A stretch of 64,000 bases of DNA, from assembly GCF_007858535.1 (NCBI RefSeq), contig NZ_CP040174.1:372001-436000 (forward strand), given 5' to 3'. This document shows, in pieces, positions 44,469 to 52,706 of this stretch (position 1 is the stretch's first letter; every line of letters starts with the position of its first letter). The DNA comes from Arthrobacter sp. UKPF54-2 (GTDB taxonomy: Bacteria; Actinomycetota; Actinomycetes; Actinomycetales; Micrococcaceae). Under the pieces are notes generated by a model, which made no database searches, was not told the origin of the DNA, and was given only the letters and a program-made list of their open reading frames with translations. The translations under genes were made by a program, and so were the position numbers.

Positions 44469-46007
44469 GTGAGCCCAGCAGAAGGCGCTGAGGATCCCCG
44501 CCTCGAACAACTAGTCGACGGCATTGTCCGGCTGGCTGCCGGGGAGCTGAACGCACGCATCGAGCCCTCGGATCAGAGGGACGCCATCGACGCAGTCATT
44601 ACCGGCGTCAATCTCCTGGCCGAGGAGCTGGGGCACATTTACACGGATCTGGAGGAACGCGTCGCCGCCCGCACTGCCATGCTGCGTCGAACGCAGGTGA
44701 AGCTGGAACACATGGCCAAAACGGATGCCCTGACCGGTCTGGCCAACAGAACCTTGCTCAACGAACGGATCCAGGACGCCATCCGGACCGAGACGGAGAA
44801 CGGAAACGCCCCCGCCGTGCTCATCCTGGACCTGGACTCCTTCAAAGCCGTCAACGACACCTTGGGCCACAGCGCCGGAGACGCCGTGCTGGTGGAGGTT
44901 TCCCGTCGCCTGCGCTCCGTCGTCCGGGCCACGGACACTGTTGCCCGCCTCGGCGGAGATGAATTCGCAGCCCTCATCACCGGGGCGAGCGCAGACGAGG
45001 TCATGCTCATTGCGCACCGGGCGTGCGAAGCCCTGCAGGACCGGGTGGACATCGGACCGGAAACGGTCTGGACCACCGCCAGCATCGGAATCTGCCTCCG
45101 TGGTCCAGGATATTCGGCAGAGGAATTAATGCGTGACGCCGATATTGCCATGTATCACGCCAAGGCCCGAGGCCGGAACACTGTCCAGCTTTTCCACCCC
45201 GAGATGCTCAATGCGGTCCAGGAACGTGCCCGGATCACCGCCGAACTGCGGACGGCTGCGGCCAGCGGGCAGCTGGCGTTGTACTACCAGCCTGTGGTCG
45301 AGCTGGCATCCGGCCGGGTCGCCGGCGTCGAAGCCCTCGTCCGGTGGCACCACCCCGTGCACGGAACAATCATGCCTGACAGCTTCATTGGCATCGCGGA
45401 AGAGACCGGCCTGATCCTGGACCTGGGACGGTGGGTCCTGCGCGAGGGGATCGCCCAGCTGGGCCGATGGAAACGCGAGGCCCCCCAGCTGGCCGATTTC
45501 CGCCTGCACATCAACCTCTCCGCCGCCGAACTTCTGCGCAGCGATCTGCTCGATGACCTCAACGAAACCCTGGCCAGGAACGACATTGAACCCTCGCGCC
45601 TCGTGCTGGAGATTACCGAAAGCGTCTTGATGTCCCGCAGGACCGGGGAACAGCAGGTACTCGAGAAGATCCGGGCCCTCGGCGTCGGACTCCAAATTGA
45701 CGACTTCGGCACCGGCTATTCATCTATCAGCTATCTCCGGGAACTTCCGGCTGACACGGTCAAAGTGGACCACTCGTTGATAAAGAACCTCGAGACTGAC
45801 CCACGGCAACAGAAATTTGTCTCCGCTATCCTGCAGCTGATCTCGGCAGCCGAACTTGAGGCGATCGTCGAAGGCATTGAAACCGCCGAGCAGGCCGAGC
45901 GGCTGCAAGCCATGGGCTGCCTCTACGGGCAAGGCTACTACTATGGCCGCCCGGTGCCGGCCGCGGAAATTCCCAATCGCGTCAACGGCGCTGGGCCCCG
46001 GCGGTAA
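44469..46007 (+). CDS. GGDEF-EAL domain cyclic-di-GMP protein
   Basis: I choose GTG 44469 (MSPAEGAEDPRL...); the frame begins at GTG 44394, directly after the previous stop, so that start is also possible. The product is 512 aa. A short HAMP-like linker and coiled coil occupy residues 1-75. A GGDEF domain (about 80-240) has the intact motif LGGDEFAAL, and an EAL domain (about 255-500) has VEALVRW, NLSAAELL, DDFGTGYSS and IVEGIET. Both active sites look complete, so it could make or break cyclic di-GMP. No sensor domain or membrane segment is present. Confidence 0.9.
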   Translation: MSPAEGAEDPRLEQLVDGIVRLAAGELNARIEPSDQRDAIDAVITGVNLLAEELGHIYTDLEERVAARTAMLRRTQVKLEHMAKTDALTGLANRTLLNERIQDAIRTETENGNAPAVLILDLDSFKAVNDTLGHSAGDAVLVEVSRRLRSVVRATDTVARLGGDEFAALITGASADEVMLIAHRACEALQDRVDIGPETVWTTASIGICLRGPGYSAEELMRDADIAMYHAKARGRNTVQLFHPEMLNAVQERARITAELRTAAASGQLALYYQPVVELASGRVAGVEALVRWHHPVHGTIMPDSFIGIAEETGLILDLGRWVLREGIAQLGRWKREAPQLADFRLHINLSAAELLRSDLLDDLNETLARNDIEPSRLVLEITESVLMSRRTGEQQVLEKIRALGVGLQIDDFGTGYSSISYLRELPADTVKVDHSLIKNLETDPRQQKFVSAILQLISAAELEAIVEGIETAEQAERLQAMGCLYGQGYYYGRPVPAAEIPNRVNGAGPRR

Positions 46008-46010
46008 AGT

Positions 46011-46814
46011 ATGTCCATGTCTAAACTATGGGACCGGATGCGGCTTGTCCCAACAGTTGTGCGCCTCGCCTCCCATGCCCCACGGAACCCCCACGCCGCG
46101 TGGGAAAGGTACTGGAGCGGCATTCAAACCACCGGCCACGACGGCGAAGTGCTCTGGGACTCCGACTCGCCGGCCGAACGCAACCAGTACACGGACCTGG
46201 TCCTGGCGCACTTCGATCCGACCCTCCCCGTCATCGACATTGGCTGCGGCAACGGCACCTACACCCGATGGCTTGCCTCCCTGTTTCCCAAGGTTCACGG
46301 AATCGACGTCTCGGCCGGCGCCGTGGCGAGGGCTACACGGGAAGCCCGGGACATTCCGAATTGTTCCTTTTCCGTCTTGGACGGCGCCACGGCGGGTGCC
46401 GGGGAGATCCTCCTGCAGCAGCTGGGACCCGCGAACGTCTTTGTGCGCGGTGTCTTTCACGTCTTGAAACCAGCCAAGCAGGCCTCGCTGGCGGCAAACT
46501 TGAGAACCATCGTCGGAAGCACCGGACGCGTGTTCCTGGCAGAAACAAACTTCCCGGGAAACAGCCTCGACTACCTCGCGGGACTCGGCGCAACGAGTGA
46601 CCACATGCCCAGTCAGCTGCAACGCGCCCTGGAACACCTGCCCCGCCCGGGGCGCTTCGGCGCCCGCGAACGGAGCCGCGTCTTCCCTGCCGCGGACTGG
46701 CGCGTCCTCGCGGACGGACCGGTCAACATCGACGTCGTCCCCATGGTCCAGGCAGGACACCCGCAGGCGGTGCCGGGCTACTTCGCCCTCCTGGCCGGTG
46801 CCAACGCCGAATAG
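46011..46814 (+). CDS. Class I SAM-dependent methyltransferase
   Basis: The product is 267 aa. Motif I is VIDIGCGNGTYTRWLAS near 77-92, followed by HGIDVSAGAVARAT (acidic residue of motif II) and VFVRGVFHVLKP (post-motif). The N-terminal residues place a WERYWSGIQTTGHDGEVLWD segment before the fold, as in Tpm/DUF-type small-molecule methylases. It starts 3 bp after the GGDEF-EAL stop. The substrate is not evident. Confidence 0.85.
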   Translation: MSMSKLWDRMRLVPTVVRLASHAPRNPHAAWERYWSGIQTTGHDGEVLWDSDSPAERNQYTDLVLAHFDPTLPVIDIGCGNGTYTRWLASLFPKVHGIDVSAGAVARATREARDIPNCSFSVLDGATAGAGEILLQQLGPANVFVRGVFHVLKPAKQASLAANLRTIVGSTGRVFLAETNFPGNSLDYLAGLGATSDHMPSQLQRALEHLPRPGRFGARERSRVFPAADWRVLADGPVNIDVVPMVQAGHPQAVPGYFALLAGANAE

Positions 46815-46907
46815 GATGCGACCCCCGGCGGGATGGGCACCGCTGCGGGTGAAGCTGCCTGCTAGGCATCGCGTCCACCGGTCAGCGCCGGGGCGGGTGG
46901 AGCCTCC

Positions 46908-47288
46908 CTACGACCGCTGGGCGATATTGATGATGTTGCCCTCGCTGTCGAGGAACCAGGCGGCCTTCCCCCAGGACGCGGTGGCGACGCCGTTTTCCGT
47001 CTTCAGGCCGGGAAAGTCGTAATCCTCAAAGACGACGCCGCGGCCCCGCAGCTCCGCCATCTCGGCTTCGAGGTTGTCCGATTCCCAGCCCATCTGGGTG
47101 TTCTTGGCCGTCCCGGCATTATCTGTCTGGTACAGCAGGAAGCGGGTTCCCTGGCCGCAGGTATACATGTAGCTTCCCTCCTCCATGGATTCGGAGGGCT
47201 CGATGCCGAGTTTGTCCCGGTAGAAATCCTTGGCCCGATTGATGTCCTTCGCGGGCAGGACGGCCATGATGTTTGAATCCCCGAGCAT
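46908..47288 (-). CDS. VOC-family (glyoxalase-like) protein
   Basis: I choose ATG 47288 with AAGGGGAA upstream; the frame extends to 47438. The product is 126 aa. Two beta-alpha-beta-beta-beta units are visible: IMAVLPAKDINRAKDFYRDK and TASWGKAAWFLDSEGNIINI. The C-terminal Glu of EGNIINIAQ fits a VOC metal ligand. The family includes glyoxalases and antibiotic-binding proteins; nothing here decides between them. Confidence 0.82.
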   Translation of the reverse strand: MLGDSNIMAVLPAKDINRAKDFYRDKLGIEPSESMEEGSYMYTCGQGTRFLLYQTDNAGTAKNTQMGWESDNLEAEMAELRGRGVVFEDYDFPGLKTENGVATASWGKAAWFLDSEGNIINIAQRS

Positions 47289-47543
47289 GATGATTCCCCT
47301 TAATGCGTCTATGACTGCAGCGATGGCGTGGTTCCCCGATTTCGGTCCCGGACACGTTGTCTGGAGCCCGTGACCGTCCCTCGCGCCGAACCGGGACGGC
47401 CACCTGGGACTCCTCAACGCCGAGCCACCCATCACCAACGCGAGGTGTCCCCGATGCTTATGGGGCCATTATGGACCGATCCGGTCCCGCGGAGAATGGG
47501 CAGCGATTCCGGGTCCGGGCCCCGTCACCGGCACAATGGACGA

Positions 47544-48128
47544 ATGCCCCTGACAACCTTTGCCCTCGTCCGCCATGGCCAGACCGACTGGAATGCGCAG
47601 CGCCGACTGCAGGGTTCCACCGACATACCGCTGAACGACGTCGGCCGCGGCCAGGCGCGCGACGCCGTCTCGGGCCTGGCAGAGTACGAGTGGGACGCTA
47701 TTGTGTCTTCGCCACTAAGCCGGGCCGCGGAGACCGCTGAGCTGATCGCCGCCGGGCTGGGGCTGCACGTGGCCCGGCTTATTCCGGAGCTCACCGAACG
47801 CTCCTTCGGGCCGGCCGAGGGTCTGCACGACGGTCCCGAGCTGGATCTTCTGCGCATCCCCGGAGGCTTCCGCGGCGCCGAGAGCGAGGACGACGCCGCG
47901 GACCGCGGGCTCGGCGCACTGGAAGCACTCGCGGAAGAGTTCCGCGGCGGCCGCGTCCTGGTGGTCGCCCACGGCTCGCTGCTCCGCATGAGCCTCAGCC
48001 GGGTGGTAGGCCGCCCGCTGCAGAGCATCGACAATGCCGCGTTGAACCTGGCCCACCATCACGACGTCGACGGCTGGCAGCTCGAATACCTCAACGGCGA
48101 GCGGCTCCCGGCCGAGGTCGGCGTCTGA
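47544..48128 (+). CDS. Histidine phosphatase family protein
   Basis: I choose ATG 47544; the long upstream frame has no family similarity. The product is 194 aa. The catalytic RHG motif lies at the N-terminus (FALVRHGQTDWNAQRRLQG), with SSPLSRAAETAELIA, ERSFGPAEG and the second catalytic His in VLVVAHGSLLRMSL. It is of the phosphoglycerate-mutase-like branch. The substrate is unknown. It converges with the monooxygenase gene, with a 15-bp gap. Confidence 0.9.
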   Translation: MPLTTFALVRHGQTDWNAQRRLQGSTDIPLNDVGRGQARDAVSGLAEYEWDAIVSSPLSRAAETAELIAAGLGLHVARLIPELTERSFGPAEGLHDGPELDLLRIPGGFRGAESEDDAADRGLGALEALAEEFRGGRVLVVAHGSLLRMSLSRVVGRPLQSIDNAALNLAHHHDVDGWQLEYLNGERLPAEVGV

Positions 48129-48143
48129 GCCTAGAGTCTCCGG

Positions 48144-50042
48144 CTACGGCCGCCCGGGCACCCGCTCCCCCAGCAACGGCGCGAAGAACGCGGCGAGCTC
48201 CGCCGTCGCCGTCAACGGCAAAACGGTGGCCACGTACTGGTCCGGGCGGACCACCACCACCACGCCGCCGCGGTCCAGGCCGCGCGATTCGAAGATGTCG
48301 GCGCGCGGATCCGCGGCGTAGACCTTCTCGAGGTAGGTCAGCTGGAACGGGCCCACGGCAGGCTTGAACACGGCCGGGACCGCACTGATGTCCACGCTGG
48401 TGTGCTCCTGCTGGTAGATGACCCGGAGGTCGAACCACGCGTCACGGTCCAGGCCCTCGGGGGTGGCGGCGAGCGGCGAGTCCGGCGCCGTCGCCAGCCA
48501 GTCGGCCAGGTTCGTGGTGGGCGACGACGCGCCGGCCGCTGCCCCGTCCGCGAAGACGTAGATCCGCCACCGGCCGTCCGCCGTGGCCTGGTGGCCAAGG
48601 TGCAGCGGATTGGTGTCACAGACCCGCACCACGGGAGCGGACTTGAACCGCTTGCCGATGGGGAAGCCGGTGGCCAGCTCCTGGTGCTCCGGCACGCCAA
48701 TGAGCATGGACGGGGCGTACTGGGTCATGAAGCCGGCGGGGAACTCGGCGGTGCTGACGTAGAAGTCTTCGAGCTGGGAGGGGCTGTCGAATTCCTCCGG
48801 CTTCTTGGCCATCAGCGTCGACCATTCCTTGTCGAAATCGATCAGGTTCTTCGCGACCACCTGGCGTTCGGCGGAGTAGGTGGCGAGCAGGCTCTCCGGG
48901 CTGCGGCCCTCCAGCACGTGCCCGAGCTTCCAGCCGATGTTGAAGCCGTCCTGCATGGAGACGTTCATGCCCTGGCCGGCCTTGGCGCTGTGGGTGTGGC
49001 AGGCGTCGCCGGTGATGAACACCCGCGGAGTGCGGGTGCCGCGCTCCTCCGGGCGGACGTCGTCGAACCGGTCGGTCAGGCGGTGGCCCACCTCGTAGAC
49101 GCTGTGCCAGGCGACGTTGCGGACGTCGAGGGTGTAGGGGTGGATGATGGCGTTGGCCTTGGCAATGATCTGCTCGATGCTAGTGCTGCGCACCGCGCCG
49201 GCGTCGGTCTCCGGGACCACACCCAGGTCCACGTACATCCGGAAGAGGTGGCCGCCTTCGCGCGGGATAAGCAGGATGCTGCCGCCTGCGCCCGAGGTGA
49301 TGGCACACTTGGTCCGGATGTCCGGGAAGTCGGTGTTGGCGAGCACGTCCATCACGCCCCACGCGTGGTTAGCCTTATCGCCGGCCATGGTGCAGCCGAT
49401 CGAATCCCGCACCTTGCTCCGGGCGCCGTCCGCGCCCACGACGTATTTGGCGCGGACGGTGCGTTCGGCGCCGGCGTCGGGACCGGCGGTGTGCGCCAGC
49501 GTCACGGTGACGGGGTACTCCCCCTCGCCGACTTCCAGGGCCTTGTATTCGTAGCCGTAGTCCGGCGTCATCCGGGTGGGGGCGTTGGCCATGACCTCGG
49601 CGAAGTAGTCCAGGACGCGGGCCTGGTTGACGATCAGGTGCGGGAACTCGCTGATGCCGGCGGGGTCGTCGAGGGTGCGGGCGGCGCGGACAATGCGGGA
49701 TGGATCTTTGGGGTCCGGCTTCCAGAAGGCCATCTCGGTGATGCGGTACGCCTCGGCGATGATCCGCTCGGCGAAGCCGAAGGCCTGGAACGTCTCCACG
49801 CTGCGGGCCTGGATGCCGTCCGCCTGGCCGATCGCAAGCCGACCAGGCCGGCGCTCCACGATCCTCGTGGTGACGCCGGCGAACTGGGAGAGTTGCGCCG
49901 CCGCGACCATGCCGGCGGGGCCGGTGCCCACAATGAGGACGTCGACGACGTCGGGAAGTTCCGCGGGCCGGTCAAGGCCGACGCCGGCGGCCGGCTGAAC
50001 CCGCGGGTCCCCGGAGACGTAACCGTGGTGGTGGAAATGCAC
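48144..50042 (-). CDS. FAD-dependent aromatic monooxygenase (3-hydroxybenzoate 4-monooxygenase-like)
   Basis: The product is 632 aa. A GxGxxG dinucleotide site is at VLIVGTGPAGMVAAA near 36-50, VVGADGARSKVRDSIG near 195-210 is the DG motif, and VFITGDACHTHSAKAGQGMN near 335-354 is the second FAD motif. A C-terminal thioredoxin-like domain completes the phenol-hydroxylase layout. The N-terminus MHFHHHGYVSGDPR and the length are those of 3-hydroxybenzoate 4-monooxygenases, though phenol-type relatives cannot be excluded. The operator at 50085-50119 lies just upstream. A nearby MFS gene on the same strand may transport the substrate. Confidence 0.83.
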   Translation of the reverse strand: MHFHHHGYVSGDPRVQPAAGVGLDRPAELPDVVDVLIVGTGPAGMVAAAQLSQFAGVTTRIVERRPGRLAIGQADGIQARSVETFQAFGFAERIIAEAYRITEMAFWKPDPKDPSRIVRAARTLDDPAGISEFPHLIVNQARVLDYFAEVMANAPTRMTPDYGYEYKALEVGEGEYPVTVTLAHTAGPDAGAERTVRAKYVVGADGARSKVRDSIGCTMAGDKANHAWGVMDVLANTDFPDIRTKCAITSGAGGSILLIPREGGHLFRMYVDLGVVPETDAGAVRSTSIEQIIAKANAIIHPYTLDVRNVAWHSVYEVGHRLTDRFDDVRPEERGTRTPRVFITGDACHTHSAKAGQGMNVSMQDGFNIGWKLGHVLEGRSPESLLATYSAERQVVAKNLIDFDKEWSTLMAKKPEEFDSPSQLEDFYVSTAEFPAGFMTQYAPSMLIGVPEHQELATGFPIGKRFKSAPVVRVCDTNPLHLGHQATADGRWRIYVFADGAAAGASSPTTNLADWLATAPDSPLAATPEGLDRDAWFDLRVIYQQEHTSVDISAVPAVFKPAVGPFQLTYLEKVYAADPRADIFESRGLDRGGVVVVVRPDQYVATVLPLTATAELAAFFAPLLGERVPGRP

Positions 50043-50084
50043 GGGCTGTCCTCACTTCTTTGTAGGGCTGGCTGCAGCCTGAAT

Positions 50085-50119
50085 GTTCGATAATAGAACT
50101 TCCTGTTCTATTATCGAAC
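50085..50119. promoter_or_regulatory. Double IclR-type operator upstream of the monooxygenase
   Basis: GTTCGATAATAGAAC (50085-50099) is perfectly inverted as GTTCTATTATCGAAC (50105-50119) around TTCCT. Each 15-bp arm is itself an imperfect palindrome (GTTC...GAAC), the form of site bound by IclR-family regulators of aromatic catabolism. The two sites are 20 bp apart, about two helical turns. They end 43 bp before the start codon. No IclR gene is in this window. Confidence 0.72.
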
Positions 50120-50264
50120 CACTGCTTTGACTATAGGCGCCGCGTGAGCGTGCGAGCAACTTTTTTGTGGCTCCGCTCACACTGGACCCGGCGTTTCCAC
50201 TGAGTCAAGGCGTCTCGGCCTCAGGGAACCACGGCGCCGAGGCGTCAGCACCAGGGACGCGGCC

Positions 50265-51629
50265 CTACGCCGTGCGGCGCTCCCGCCACAGCAGAGACAC
50301 CACAAACACCACCGCGCCAAGGCCCAGCATGACCAGGACCATCAGGCCCCAGTTCGACTGGGTTACCCCGGTGCCGTAGAAGATGCCGATTAGGACGGTC
50401 GCGGTGATCGCGCCCAGGTAGCGGCAGGTCTGGAAGATCCCGGCGGCCACCCCGCGTTCCTCCAGCCGGGTGGACAGGTACATGCCCTGGCTCGAGGCGA
50501 TGCTGACCACGCAATACGGCACACCCAGCAGGGCCGTCATGGCCAGTACCAGCGGGGCGGCCAGCGACGCGGTCAGCAGCCACATGGTGCCCGACGCCCC
50601 GATCAGCAGCACGACGCCGGCGATCAGCACCCGCCGCACCCCGAACCGGTCGATGGCGCGGACCGCGAAGGGTGTCCCGACCACGGAGATGGCGGCAAGC
50701 GGCAGCATCAGCAGGCCCACGATGCCCGGGTCGTAGCCGCCGGCGGTCTGCAAGAGCTGCGGCAGGCCGAAGAACGCGAAGTAGTAGACGCCGTTGAACA
50801 GCGCAAAGCCCAGGTACACCAGCAGCAGCGGCCGGTTGCGGCCCAGCAGCCGCAGGTCCAGGAAGGGCGGGCTGAAGTGCAGCTCCCGCACCGCGAACAG
50901 CGCCGCCAGCAGCAGCCCCGCGCCGAGCAGCCACCACCGGTAGGCCGGCAGCACGTTCAGCAGCGCCATCATCACCAGCACCAGCGCGCCGATGAACGCG
51001 CCGATGCCCGGCAGGTCCGAATCCCGCAGCAGTTCGGACACCCGGCCGCGTTCGCGCCCGCCGTCCGCCGGGGCGAACCGCCGGACCACAAAGATGGCCA
51101 CCAGCGCGAGCGGGACGTTGATCAGGAACAGCGCCTCCCAGCCCACCAGGCTCACCAGCAGCCCGCCCACCACCGGCCCGACGGCGGCCGCCGAGGTGTT
51201 CGCCATCTGGATCCTGCCCAGGGGGCGGGTGGATTTCACATTCGCCTGCCGCGCCAGCGCCGCCACCATCACCACGGCGCTGGGATACGCCGTCGCCGTC
51301 CCGAGGGCCATAAACGCCCGCGCCACACAGAGCAGCGCGAAGTTCGGCGCAAACGGGGCCAGCGCACACGTCACGGCCACCAGCGCCATGCCGAGCAGGA
51401 ACAGCCGGCGCGGGCCGAAGCGGTCCGCGAGCCGCCCCATCAGCGGCTGGCCCGCGGCGGAGGTGAGGTAGAAGGACGTGACCACCCAGGTGACCGTGGC
51501 GACGTCGAGCGCGAAATCCGCGCGCAAGACCACCAGCGCGACGGCGATCATCGAGGAGTTCAGCGGGTTCAGCGACGTGCCGAGGCTGAGTCCTGCGATG
51601 GCGACGCCGGTCCGGGGAGAGTTGCTCAC
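50265..51629 (-). CDS. MFS transporter
   Basis: I choose GTG 51629 because the protein then begins MSNSPRTGVAIAGLS just before the first membrane segment; the frame also has a GTG at 51701. The product is 454 aa with about 12-14 membrane segments. GRLADRFGPRRLF near 75-87 is the conserved loop 2-3 motif of major facilitators, and GRIQMANTSAAAVGPVVGGLL is the motif C-type antiporter signature. It belongs to the drug:H+ antiporter type. Same-strand proximity to the hydroxybenzoate-type monooxygenase suggests aromatic compound export or uptake, but this is unproven. Confidence 0.88.
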   Translation of the reverse strand: MSNSPRTGVAIAGLSLGTSLNPLNSSMIAVALVVLRADFALDVATVTWVVTSFYLTSAAGQPLMGRLADRFGPRRLFLLGMALVAVTCALAPFAPNFALLCVARAFMALGTATAYPSAVVMVAALARQANVKSTRPLGRIQMANTSAAAVGPVVGGLLVSLVGWEALFLINVPLALVAIFVVRRFAPADGGRERGRVSELLRDSDLPGIGAFIGALVLVMMALLNVLPAYRWWLLGAGLLLAALFAVRELHFSPPFLDLRLLGRNRPLLLVYLGFALFNGVYYFAFFGLPQLLQTAGGYDPGIVGLLMLPLAAISVVGTPFAVRAIDRFGVRRVLIAGVVLLIGASGTMWLLTASLAAPLVLAMTALLGVPYCVVSIASSQGMYLSTRLEERGVAAGIFQTCRYLGAITATVLIGIFYGTGVTQSNWGLMVLVMLGLGAVVFVVSLLWRERRTA

Positions 51630-51722
51630 GGCAACAGTCTGTCCTACTGCGGCGGCCGGGATCGAACCCACGGCCAGCTCCGGGCGGGTTTGCCGCGTCA
51701 CACGGCGCAGGCTTAGGGCCCC

Positions 51723-52043
51723 CTACTGCCCCGGCGCGCGGTACGACGGCGTCTTCTTGACCGCCTCGTCGATGTCCTCGACCGACATCAACGGCTTCAG
51801 GCGCACACTCACGTTGCCGGTGGAATTGATCATCAGCGAGAGGGCTGCGGCGTCGGCGTCGCTTGGGGCCTCGAGGACGCCCAGGACGTCGGTGTCCCCG
51901 AAGGCGTAGTAGAAGCACTCGAGCGTTCCGCCGACGGACTTGAGTGCGTCCACCAGGGCGTCGCGGCGCTTGCTGCCGCCCTCGCGCATGAGTCCCTTGA
52001 TTCCTTCGCCCAGGTAATTGGCTTCAAACAGATATTTGCTCAT
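51723..52043 (-). CDS. GYD domain-containing protein
   Basis: The ATG at 52043 follows AGGAAA; the product is 106 aa. YLFEANYLGEGIKGLMREGG at the N-terminus, then LECFYYAFGDTDVLGVLEAP and AAALSLMINSTGNVSVRLKPLM, give the ferredoxin-like GYD fold (here FGD). The function is unknown. It lies upstream of the MFS gene on the same strand, 93 bp away. Confidence 0.88.
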   Translation of the reverse strand: MSKYLFEANYLGEGIKGLMREGGSKRRDALVDALKSVGGTLECFYYAFGDTDVLGVLEAPSDADAAALSLMINSTGNVSVRLKPLMSVEDIDEAVKKTPSYRAPGQ

Positions 52044-52081
52044 GGTTTTTCCTGTCCCGTGATTCCAGGACGCAGGCATCC

Positions 52082-52102
52082 GGGGGTGGGCATGGCACCC
52101 CC
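52082..52102. terminator. GC-rich hairpin between the cupin and GYD genes
   Basis: GGGGGTG (52082-52088) is perfectly inverted as CACCCCC (52096-52102) with a 7-nt loop. It lies between two minus-strand genes, about 117 bp after the cupin stop and 39 bp before the GYD start. It could end the cupin transcript or sit in the GYD leader; there is no T-tract. Confidence 0.4.
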
Positions 52103-52218
52103 ATGAGGGAGGATCCTGGAGCCGGTCCCCGGATTGGGGCCGCCGAGCCACAGCGTAGGCCCACTCCGGCGCACTGACAACAGCCTCCGGAAAGTCCGGT
52201 GGGCGCGCAGCCCATGCC

Positions 52219-52554
52219 TCAGCCCTTGGCCTTCGCCACCGTCATCAAAATCGCGGAGTCTTCTTCCGCTACCAGGCTGTGCAACCCTTCCGGCACGATC
52301 AGCAGGTCGCCGGTTTTCCCCTGCCAGGATTCGTTTCCGGCCTGCAGCCTGACGCAGCCCCGGAGCACAAACACCGTCGCCTCCCCAGGGTTCTGGTGCT
52401 CGCTCAACTGGGTCCCCGCTTTGAAGGCCATTACCGTCTGGCGGAGCACCTTTTCGTGGCCGCCGTAGACGGTGTCGGCGGCCCGTCCGCTGCCGGCCGC
52501 GAGCGCCGCGGCAACCTGCTGGCGGGCCAAAGCGTCGATCGATATCTTCTGCAT
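52219..52554 (-). CDS. Cupin-domain protein
   Basis: I choose ATG 52554 with AGGGTGG upstream; the product is 111 aa. It is a single small barrel with GTQLSEHQNPGEATVFVLRG (first cupin motif with one His and Glu) and GDLLIVPEGLHSLVAEED (second motif with His). The metal-binding set is nearly complete. Such small cupins bind metals or small molecules. The gene is divergent from recQ, sharing the intergenic region. Confidence 0.85.
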   Translation of the reverse strand: MQKISIDALARQQVAAALAAGSGRAADTVYGGHEKVLRQTVMAFKAGTQLSEHQNPGEATVFVLRGCVRLQAGNESWQGKTGDLLIVPEGLHSLVAEEDSAILMTVAKAKG

Positions 52555-52706
52555 GCGCGCCACCCTACCCACCGCCAAGAGCCCTGCCGAGGGCCATTTG
52601 TCCCGGCCGTCCGACGCGTTTCTTGTGACCCGCACCTGCGTCTAGGCTGAACCCAGGTTCCGGCGTCACCTGCCGCCGCCTCCCGTCCGCGAAAGGAAGC
52701 CGCCCT

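Noticed and set aside
50245..51918. A 557-aa minus-strand frame over the MFS gene
   Set aside because: It is out of frame with the clear transporter and has a low-complexity Arg/Gly/Ala translation.
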